64,000 nucleotides of DNA from Elmis aenea (taxonomy: Eukaryota > Arthropoda > Insecta > Coleoptera > Elmidae), in assembly GCA_947652605.1 (NCBI GenBank), contig OX393582.1:10812544-10876543 (forward strand), in the 5' to 3' direction. Positions 42,701-54,700 of this stretch are shown one piece after another (within the stretch, counting starts at the first letter, position 1; each line of letters opens with the position of its first letter). A program made the position numbers and the translations under genes. A model generated the notes under the pieces. The model saw only the letters and a program-made list of their open reading frames with translations, was not told the DNA's origin and searched no databases.

Positions 42701-45700
42701 TGGCTTCGAGAATGAATAGATTGTAAAAAGTTAATATTTCTTTGTCACGAAAAGTGTCTTTATAGTGATCTCAGTAGTTTAGACCAAATATATTTCTTAT
42801 CCATCGCTTTTGTATAATAAAGAAGCGTTCAAGTCACTAGCGTTACCCCAAAAAATTACAGCATAGCGTAACCTAGATTCGACATCTGCATGATATGCAG
42901 TTTTGGCCGCGTTTGCATTGACCAATTTTTTAGGTTTCTTAGTGCGAAAGGGTAATGTGACAGGCTTTGTGACAGGCGTTCGATGTGGTATGACCAGTCC
43001 AGTCTAGAGTCAATACATAAACCAAAAAAAGATATTTTATTTACAACATTTATACTTGTGGAATTATTTTGAAATTTTACTTAGTGAAAATTTATAACTT
43101 GCGTTTTATAGACGTTTAAGGTTAAATTGTTTAATGTAAACAAATGTTGAAGTTGGCCTAAACAGTCAAAGAGATTTTGTTCAGAATTTTTGGAATCTGA
43201 GTCACTAATAATAGCAGATGTGTCAACGGCAAATTGTATAAGGAAAGTTTTGACAAAATCAGAAAGATCATTTGTGTAAGTATGTATAAGATTGATCCTT
43301 GCGGGACTCCTTTTTTGATTTTCTTTTTGCTGGATTTTAGAATTCTACCAGACGAGTCTTTTTCGGCAACATATTGATTTCTTTCCAAGAGATAAGATTT
43401 TATATATAAATCCCACCACATAATATTGCTATCTACTTAATAAACACTAAAGTCTGTTTTAGACTACACTATTTTTTCGTTTAAGAAAATCGTATACGAT
43501 TTTCTAGTACGGTGTCAATCAGAAATTACAAATCTTGAACGAAAAATTCGTATGAAATTAGAACCTGTCCTATATGCGTCCTATTTTAGAATGGGCGTGT
43601 TCTTTGGCATGGGCGCATGCGTATTCTACTGCAACTGTATCTGACCGCATGTCATTTGTGGGTTAGGTTAAGTGAAACAATCAAACGATGTTAAATACTA
43701 CTTATTACCGTTATAATCCCTCACAATTTATTTTGTAGGAATAAATATATATATGAACAAGCGTTAAATATACGTTAAATTTGAAAATGATTCGCTTTCT
43801 GTTGTGATCAAATTGAACATTTTCGTACCAAAAAATAGTACAGTGTAAGAGGTTCATATTTTCCATGCTAAATTCTTGAACGAAATTTTTGTACAAAAAT
43901 CGTATACGATTTTCTTGAACGAAAAAATAGTTACAAATTAGTGTAGTCTAAAACAGACTTAAAACTAATGCACTTACTAATATTTGATGTTATATATTCT
44001 TTTTCTTCATCGGTAATACACGGATGCTGGTTTGGTTCGGAATAACACATGAACACAAAGAAAAGGCACCATATTAAACCTACTGCACCCCACATGTAAT
44101 AAACGACCTGCCAGGATTTAAAATAACTTATACACTGTGAAGATACCACGTTTGACAATATACTGCCAATACTGTTCCCAGAGTATATTAAGGATCCTAA
44201 AAATCCCCGTTGATCTAAAGGCACCCATCGCGATAACATTTGGCTTACACATGGAAACACGACGCCCTAAAAATAAGTACGTACAGAAATAAAAATATAG
44301 TCAAGTATAGTACACATTAAGGAATAAAAGAGCATAACTTTTTCTTAACGTGTAACATAGTTTCAGTACAGGGTGGGCAAATTTCGATGTTTTTATAGGG
44401 AATCTCGGTAACTGTAAGAAGTATCGAAAAACGGATCCCGCTTTTTCGATCTCTTTTTTTCGCGCGCGCCTCGGGCATCTAACCAAGCACTTGGCTGTAA
44501 AGGTGTATTTAAATCAGAGCGAACAGAACCGAACGAACGAACGAAGGGGTTTTTAGGTATTCGTTCGTTCGGTCGTCAATGCGCAATGCAATGTGAACGA
44601 ACATTCGCATTCGTCGATGATCCGCGCTAGTGTGAAAAATAAACCATGTCGGATAGAGTATAGAGAATTCGCTAGCTACAAAATGCACCATGCAAATCGA
44701 GCACGAACTTCCTTTGATGATTCGCTTGTTTACCGACACGCGACGGAACCTATGCGAACGCGAACGAATTCGTTCGCTCGCCTTCGCTTCTCCATGCAAA
44801 TTGCGCGAGCTTGACCGAACGAATTCGTTCGTTCGCTTCTGTTCGCTCTGATTTAAATGCACCTTAATGATCCACTTCTCCGCTCGGTATGTAATATACT
44901 ATTTCCTTAAGGTGCATTTAAATCAGAGCGAACAGAACCGAACGAACGAACGAAGGGGTTTTTAGGTATTCGTTCGTTCGGTCGTCAATGCGCAATGCAA
45001 TGTGAACGAACATTCGCATTCGTCGATGATCCGCGCTAGTGTGAAAAATAAACCATGTCGGATAGAGTATAGAGAATTCGCTAGCTACAAAATGCACCAT
45101 GCAAATCGAGCACGAACTTCCTTTGATGATTCGCTTGTTTACCGACACGCGACGGAACCTATGCGAACGCGAACGAATTCGTTCGCTCGCCTTCGCTTCT
45201 CCATGCAAATTGCGCGAGCTTGACCGAACGAATTCGTTCGTTCGCTTCTGTTCGCTTTGATTTAAATGCACCTTAACATTACTTATAGCAAAAATTAAGT
45301 AATTTTTCGTATTTTATTTTTTTCTAGTAGTAGGTTTATGTCATTAACCCTTAGTTACTCGCGCCAAATTATTCGAACTTTTTCCCGCGCGGTGTACTTT
45401 GTACACCACCCTAAATTTAGCTTGTTTTTAAACAAAAACGCTATTTTTTTTGCTGACGGTAATTTACGTCAAACATTAAAAATAAGTAGGTATAGTTTTT
45501 ACGAATAAGTTAAACATTTTAAAAATATATAGGAACATAATATCAACGAACAAAAAAAAAACAGTTAACGAAAAACAAAATTAATTTTAAAAGCCCTCTA
45601 GTCTTCTTCTGATTTGATGGCTCTATTTTTTCCGAAGAAAAACTCTACATCAGCACTATCATCCCCATTACTCTCACTAGAAATCTCATTTTCACGGTCA

Positions 45701-48700
45701 CTGCCTTCCAGTTCTGACGTACTGTCATGGTCACTTTGAGTAATTACTCCCTGTTCAAGGTCATCTTCCTTATCGCCTAGAACCTTTAATTTCCTCATCT
45801 GAACTTCCAGCCTCCAAGAAGGCCCTCATTTCCTCCTCCGTTAGGCATTGGGAATTTTTATGGGAATATAAGACGTAAAATGATAAAAATTTAAAAAAAA
45901 TAAATAAACAAATAAAAAAAATATATTTAGCGTAACTAGAAGCGAGAACACACTTGCGGATGGCAAAAATACCCATACATAACACCATCACACAATAAAA
46001 CAAACGTTTTTGTATAAAAGATTGAATATTTACATAATTTACAAAATTTCCCGCGCGGTGTATTCTAGGCACCAACGTGACAACGCATTAAAATTTATGT
46101 AAAAACGCAAAGGTCAGTCGGGCATTTTGGCGTATGACTGATCCATTACATTCCGGATATGTTAGACATAGGTTAGGTGGGGGTCTGGTGCCACCAAAAA
46201 AATCGTACGTTTGATGGAGGCAAGAAATTTGGCGCTGGTGTACAAAATACACCAGCGCGAGTAATTAAGGGTTAAGAATACAAATCAGTCGTTTTTGAGT
46301 TATTTAAGTTTTTATAAAAATATTGACAGAAACAGGAGCCTCAAAAATTTATGATATTTCACAACTTGGCTGCCACAACGAATTCCTTTGAAGCTTTCTA
46401 GCACAATAGTGTCATAGTGACTTTTGATTAGTTAAAGTTTTAAATGATACACTGATACTGTGACGTGCCCTTAAAGCTGTATTACACTACACAATTTCTT
46501 GTACAATTTGCTGTCAAAAAATTTTATACTAGAATGTACAGCTGTTGCCAAGTTACAATGTCGTCAATTGACATACGCGAAGTGTCAGTTTACGACCTAA
46601 GACGTGTTGTAACTTGGCAACAGCTGTACAATCTAGTATAAAATTTTTTGACAGCAAATTGTACAAGAAATTGTACAAGAAATTGTACAAGAAATTGTAC
46701 AAGAAATTGTACAAGAAATTGTACAAGAAATTGTACAAGAAATTGTATAGTGTAATACAGCCATTATGCAGCGTCGTTATTTACTTAAAGGTTTTGTTGC
46801 TTTTGAAAGAAACTATTAAGTTAAAGTATATTTCAAGTTAATTATTTTTTATATATTATTAATGTGTATGTTTTATTTGCGTTTAGAGTTAATATAAGTT
46901 TGCTTCTAAAAGCTGTATTAAAGCTGTATTACACTACACAATTTCTTGTACTATTTCTTGTACAATTTGTTGTACAATTTGCTGTCAAAAAAATTTATAC
47001 TAGATTGTACAGCTGTTGCCAGGTTACAACACGTCTTAGGTCGTAAACTGACACTTCGCGTATGTCAATTTACGACATTGTAACTTGGCAACAGCTGTAC
47101 AATCTAGTATACATTTTTTTGACAGCAAATTGTACAAGAAATGGTGTAGTGTAATACAGCTTTAATACAGTTTTAATAAGATTAAATGGATTGTGAAAAT
47201 GTATATTGTGCAGTATGTACAAACTATTAAGTTAAAGTATATTTCAAGTTAATTATTTTTTATATATTATTAATGTGTATGTTTTATTTGCGTTTAGAGT
47301 TAATATAAGTTTTCTTCTAAAAGCTGTATTAAAGCTGTATTACATTACACGATTTCTTGTACAATTTCTTGTACAATTTCTTGTACAATTTCTTGTACAA
47401 TTTGCTGTCAAATTTTAAATATTTAGGAACAATAATTGCAGAAAACGGTAAATTGGAGGAAGATCTGAATAACAGAATAGCGGCAGCGACGAAATTTTAC
47501 TACGCCACAAATAAATGTCTGATAAGTAAGAAGGAAATATCAAAAGAGACGAAGACGCGAGTTTTTAATGCAGTGTACGTACCCATACTCACGTACAGTT
47601 CAGAAACTTGGACACTAACTCAAAAACAAAAACAAAGAATACAGGTACAGGAAATGAGATTTTTGAGAAGAATAGAGGGATGTAGACTGATCGATAAAAT
47701 CAGTAACGAAAAAATCCGAAATAAACTTGGAGTAACAGATATTAAGAAAAAGATGGAGACGAATCAATTACGATGGCTGGGGCATTTACTACGCATGCCA
47801 GAAAGTAGATACGCGAAAATAGGATGGAAAATGCAGATAGAGGGGAAAAGAACTAGAGGAAGGCCAAGAATAAAATGGGAAAAAGAAGTGAGGAAGAGAC
47901 TAGAAGGAAAAGGAGTCAGCTGGAAAGATGTGCCACAATTAGCCAACGATAGGAAGGAGTGGAGAAAGATAATACAGTAACAGAAAAGCAACCTCGACAC
48001 CGAAAGGTACAAGAGGAAACGATTAAGAAGAAGGTGTTTTATTTGCGTTTAGAGTTAATATAAGTTTTCTTCTAAAAGCTGTATTAAAGCTGTATTAAAG
48101 CTGTATTACATTACACAATTTTTTGTACAATTTCTTGTACAATTTGCTGTCAAAAAATTTTATACTAGATTGTACAGCTGTTGCCAAGTTACAACACGTC
48201 TTAGGTCGTAAACTGACACTTCGCGTATGTCAATTTACGACATTGTAACTTGGCAACAGCTGTACAATCTAGTATAAAATTTTTTGACAGCAAATTCTAC
48301 AAGAAATTGTGTAGTGTAATACAGCGATTACACTACACAATTTCTTGTACAATTTCTTGTACAATTTGCTGTCAAATTTTTTTATACTAGATTGTACAGC
48401 TGTTGCCAAGTTACAATGTCGTAAATTGACATACGCGTAGTGTCAGTTTACGACCTAAGACGTGATGTAACCTGGCAACAGCTGTACAATCTAGTATAAT
48501 TTTTTTTTGACAGCAAATTGTACAAGAAATTGTGTAGTGTAATACAGCTATAATATCTTTTTTATTTATAACATTCATGGGAACATATAGTGAACTATCC
48601 ACTTGAATTAATTCTTTTGTCTTTTTAAGTAATTACAGCAGGATCTACTCGTAATTTAATTCAAATTCATAGATTTTTAGTACTAAAACAAACTTAAAAC

Positions 48701-51700
48701 AGCACTGCTATATTTTTATATTTTTAAATAAAAATCGTGTGTACAATTAAAACTAATCAACTAATCAGTTGTATTTTTGCACCTTACGGGTGTTATACTA
48801 AATATAATGGCTAAATGTTAATGTGTTTAACGATTTGGTAAATTTAATATGGCGGCGATTCGCCAGTCTAAAATATGCTGTCCATGAGCATCAAAACTCA
48901 TCGTCATCGTTTATATTTTAGTGAAAACGCAAATATTGTTATCGTATTTATAGAGGGTTGTTGTGACTTGAAAAAAAATATTAAAGTCCTCGATTTTTTG
49001 ACGACAAAAAGAATTGTAAAACCGGTTTTAACCGTTATTATTTCGGTTCACGAAAACGAAAATAGTTATTTACACAACAAGTGAGCAAAGTACTTCTTTT
49101 CTCGTGAGACTGCCAATTGCAGTTGTGTATTACATTTTTCTCACAACCGTTGAAAAATGCGATGAAAACATGAAAAGCAAAACCTTAATATTACACAACC
49201 TTAAAATGTCAGTTGTGTATTTGAAACGAATGACAGTTTCGCTGTCTAAAAACGCTATTACACGACGTTACCATGACAATTCAACAAATTTTGCTCACTA
49301 GGGAGCAAAGTAATCACTTTTGCTCACTAGAGAGTACAATGTCGTTTTGCCCACTATTTTTGATAAAGTAATGACAACATTTTTCAACGGTTGTGAGAAA
49401 AGGAATTTTTTCGGTTAGAACGAAAAGAACGAAAACGATATATTTTGTTTTCGTTCCGAACAGAAACGAACGATTTTTTTTCGTTTTTATGCCGTGCTGA
49501 AAAGTAACTTTTTCGGCCGCTACAGCGTAAATTTGCATTAAAGCTAACAGCATACGCCGTCATCTGTCAGTGACAGAATGTCACGTAGTTTCTAACCTAT
49601 ATTTTTAAAAAATACCAAAAATTTAAATTGTTTTTAATTCTATCACACGAAAAATGTAATATGCACCTCGGCCAAAACGTACTTTTTGGCCTTGATACAT
49701 AAATAACTATTTTTTCATACTTTGGTCGTAGTAAAGACACGTAATAAATTTTGATAACTTTTGATAAGATGCAAAGATCTGAGCACAAAATAAACGAAAA
49801 TAACGTATTTAAATATCATAGAATTTCCGGGGATAATAAGTATTTCCCGGGAAATATAAAATGGGTTAAAACGCACCGGGATCACGGCAAAGAAAGCCGC
49901 TTTGCCTCAATTTATCTTCTTTTTTATGTCTTAAGGAAAAAGAGATTTCCATGTCGAGTCTCGAATTTGAGACACTTTGTATTTAAAATTTATTAATATA
50001 GTTTAAGATACACGAGAGATCTTTTAATATGTTTGTTTTTCCCTACCTGGGCTACTCCGACAATAGAACGTGAAAATGCAAGAACTATCCATCCGCCATA
50101 AACAGCAATTACTGGAGTAAGAAGTGTTAATAGAGCCGATAAACCTACACCGAAAAGAAATACGTATTTGGCGCCATACACGTCGGATAAATATCCTCCA
50201 GGTATATGACTTAATACATAACCGACGTAAAACATAGACATTATCGCCTGTTGTTGGCCTTCGGTCCAATTGTATTGCTTGTCCTGAAAATATTAAAGTA
50301 ATTACTAATTTCAATTGAAATGAAAAGAAAATCTGGATTTACTGAACGAAATCTATATTTATTTGGTCGTATTTCCTACGTTTCGCTTATTTTTTGTAAA
50401 CATCATCAGGACATAAAACAAATTACAAGTCCCTTTCAGAAAATTACAAAAAACAACAAATTAAATCAAATGTTTTTTAATATGATACATATTAAGCAAT
50501 AAATTGCAATATACAGGGTGGTCCACATAGAAGGACCACTATTGGGATCTCGTAAAGGGTAAGAGCTACATAGAAGTTTAAAACAGACAAATAGTTCCAT
50601 TTTCGGAGACCTATCAATGATGCTTTAATGTTTTTAAAAATGTCTATGGCACGCTAGATAATAAACAAAAATCAAAATAGGCATTTTTTAAAATCGTCAA
50701 TAACTGGTGCAAAATTATTTTTAAGGAAAAAGTTGTAGATTTTTTTACGCATTATAAAATAAAAACAGTAATTTGTTTAAATTCTTAAATAAATTACAAA
50801 CTAGGATTTTTTAGAACGGAAACCATAGCTATGATATCATAAAAACTAAAAAAGCATTTTTTCCGTCTTTTCACTGATATAAGGCTTAATATATTTAATT
50901 TGATATTCAGGCTCAAAACAAATAAAATTCATAAAAAGTTCCTACCAAGCTAAATAGTTCTATGAAACAAAAGACAATTTAGTTCTGCCATTTAACGCAA
51001 ATTTTAACTAATGTAAAAGTAAAACCTTTAATTAATAATAAACCAATATTTATTGATTTTTAAAAAGCAGCTTTTCGTCTAATGATTATGGTACAGCGTA
51101 CAGCTCTTTTTATTTACTAGACTATCTAAATCAAAATACAATAAAAACAATACAAAAGTCGACTTTTAAGTATTACAAAATTACTTTTATAATCAATTTA
51201 TTTGACGCATTTGTTCAACGAATAACAAAAATAACATAATATTTGTAATTTTTTAAAACGAATATTTAAGTAAAACAAAATATTTAAAGATTATATTAAG
51301 TTTAATTATAATATACTTAACAATAATAGAATAAATTGGAGTATATTTTCAAAATGACCACAATTTTTTTGTAAACGCAATCTGGCTTTTTTAATAATAC
51401 TTCTTTCATAGTAATCTGTTAATGTTATTTAAATTGTTTTTTGTTTTCAAATGTTACCACAAGGCATATCGCTAATAAACATAATTATATTGCTAGTAGT
51501 TCAAATTTTGCGTAACATAGTCAACGGTACAGATATACATCCTCTCTTTTTAATGCGGCGATTGGACCATTGACAGCTAATATACATAGGATTGGTCAAC
51601 GTGAGAAGCGCGCGTAATGTTTACCTAATTTTTGACAGTTTAATTACATGACGTTTGCAAAAATCACGTTTAATAACATAACCTCAACAATTTTCATGTA

Positions 51701-54700
51701 GGCTCTGTCAGTAATCCTAGTTTTATTTGATTTTCTATGTTTGCTGCCAACTGAGAAAAGTACACCTTAGAAAGAGAGGTACATATTTTCATTTCATTCG
51801 ATCGGCTTCACTTTCCACTCAAAAGTGAAGATAAGGAATGCGCGATATATGTTTATTAGATATATGCCTGAAGTTAGTGGAAACCACAGGACTCGTTACA
51901 GGACACTGTGAGCTAAACAAACACTTCTACATAATAGGGCTCTCAGACAGCTGTAGCAATAGCAATGTTTTTGGCGCCCTTGGCAAATACATAAAATGGC
52001 GCCCTTTTTTTAACGTATTTTATTTTAAGAAATATTGTTACCTATTATAAGATTTATAAGTAACAATTTATTATAAAGAAACAAAACATAACTTTAAAAT
52101 TACAGTACATCGCCGTAGTTCGGATATCGAGGGAGCAACAATTTTTTAAGTAAATATTCATTCAAATATGCTGACGACAGGGTGGTGCTTTTTTCGATGC
52201 TTACCATTGCTATCTTGGAAACAGTAAGAGATACAAGGTCCGTTAAATTAGAGAAAAGCTGCACATTTTTATGGCGATTACGAATCTGAAAAAAATCCTG
52301 GATATTTTGATTAGATTTTGATTTATTACAAAAAAACTGAAAAATGTCATTTTAGAAACGTATTATTATCTACACTATTTCTACTATTATCTACACTATT
52401 TCATTTAAATTAGGTAACTTTATATTTTTGACCGTTCTGGGTTTGATGACGTCAACAGAAATTTTCTAAGCCTTCTAGATTTCAAGTTGCGATAGTCAAC
52501 ATTTTTAATTTCATATGGCCGTCATATTGAGTTTTTACACCATCAGACAGACAAAAAATTTGCTTTTTAGATTGGTAACCAACATACCTTTTTTCTTTCA
52601 AAAAACTTGTTGAAATTTTAAAATTTGTGTAAATAATTCATAAAATCGAGAATGCTCTGAAAAACAATTGAAACTATGATATAAATAAATGCTACAGTAC
52701 ATTTTATTGGTCTAATGATAACGAAATTAATATTGTTGGAAACATATTTGAGGAGCAATCTTTCAAAACGCAGTATTAGACAAAAATCAATTTTCGAGAT
52801 AATCAATGATATTTGCCCTAGTGTTATGAACTGCATATTTTTATAATTTTTGCCTTTACTGTATAGTTAAAACAGAAAAACTTATAATGATACATTACTG
52901 GAAAATCTTTAATTAAAATTTACTGCCAAGTCATTGCAACAAAAAATTTAACACTGCGTTTTGAATGTTACTTGAAAAAAAAAACTGCTCAATATGACGA
53001 AATTAAAGATATTTTACTTGAACGATCTGAAGAACATCGTTAAGATGATTTAAATAAACAATTACTTGAAAATATTGTCGATTTTCTAAAAAAAATTAAA
53101 ATAGCATCCGATGCGTTAGAAGCCTCGAAGACACCAACAATATATTTAACTGTAGTTTGGTTTAAAAGATTGGAAAAACATCTTGAGCCATCATTACGAG
53201 ACGACATTATGATATCAGAGTTAAAAACAAGATGTTTACGCATTTTAACAGAAAAATATCAACCACATTTATTACATAAAATTGCACTATTTTTTCATCC
53301 AAAATTAAAAAGTTTGAAATTGCTTAATTCTGATATTGAAAAGGAACATGTCAGAAATGAAATCAAAAGACTAATGCATGAATATAAAGACAATACATTA
53401 ACCCAAAAACATGAATCACTTTTAGAAAAGCCAAGTAAAGCTACTACAGAGAGGGATAATAGTAAGAAAATAAAGAAGAGAAAAATAGAAGACTGTTTAA
53501 AAGACGTCGAAGATTTAAGCGACGAAAATTTAGAACCTTCACCAGACGAAATACAAATGTATGCTAAATTAAAATTAAGTGAAGATGAAGACAATTTTGA
53601 ATTATTAAATTGGTGGAAATCCAAATCTGATATATTTCCGAATCTTTCTAAATTAGCACGCACTATTTTATCTGTTCCAGCCATCAGCGCTGCGAGTGAA
53701 AGAGATTTTTCTACAGCTGGCTACATCGTCCAAGAAAGAAGAACCCAACTTAATCCAGAAACTGTAGATGATATTTTATTTCTTCATAGCAATTTGTAAA
53801 ATAAGAAAATAATGTTATTTAATATTCGACAATATTTTTAATTTATTTTAATTATCTTTTTTGCATAACATGTTTTTGTATTAACTATTACAAAGTTAAC
53901 GTATTATATTTAACCACTTATTTCTTTTTCAGTTGTTTAAAATAAAACACGTTACATTTTAACTTTGTATTTGTATGCAAAGAATAAATAAACGTTAATA
54001 CTTATTTTATTTTCTTATTTTGCTGCTGTAATTGTTTATAAATTTAAAAAAATGGAAATTTTTTTGCGAGTCGGGTGAAACTCAAACAAGTTACAATAAA
54101 GCGGGTAGCAGGTCGGGTGCGGGGCTAATAACTTAGAATTATGCGGGTAGCGGGTCGGGTGCGGGTCTATTAAACCAGATTCGTGCGGGTGGCGGGTCGG
54201 GTGCGGTATCAACATCAGCTTTGCGGGTCGGGTGCGGGTCCAAAAAGTTGGACCCGCGCAGGACTCTAGTCTGTGGTGAAATTATGGTTCGAATATTTGA
54301 GGTCCTCTTAATTCCTTCCAGTCGCGAGAAATCGTAATGTTGCTGTTAATCTTTCGTGGGGTGCAGTGGCGTAGGCAGGATGCTACCATGGGGGGGTTAA
54401 TAAACGCAAAAAAAAGCTGAGGACCTATTTTTTTAGGTCACCGCTCTCTTTGTTTCTTAGCAGCAGGATGTTTCATCAAGGAGGGGGGTTAATAAACGGT
54501 AAAAAGAGCCGAAGACCTTTTTTTAGCACAAAATTTACAATTCTCCAGCTCTACAATGCTTATTGCGAACCTATGGGGGGGGGGAGGGGTTTCTGGCCTA
54601 CGTCACTGGTGGGGTGATATAGCTTCTCTCATGATCGTATCCTTATTTTTAATCAAAGGTGTTGCGAGTGACTAAAGGTTCAAATAAAATTATTTTCATT

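Larger units (their letters stand above)
46805..48100. repeat. Direct repeats linking the palindromic copies
   Basis: The spacer GTATATTTCAAGTTAATT... TTTATTTGCGTTTAGAGTTA recurs at about 46825-46925, 47235-47332 and, shortened, 48035-48098. The copies therefore spread by segmental duplication as well as by transposition. Confidence 0.75.

Noticed and set aside
44509..45271. Two identical 117-codon - strand ORFs
   Set aside because: They span the inverted ends of the two copies of a TTAA MITE from edge to edge, so the identity reflects transposon duplication, not protein conservation.
50024..50314. 96-codon - strand ORF overlapping an SLC17 exon
   Set aside because: It is a shadow frame of the real exon, which is supported by phase and homology.
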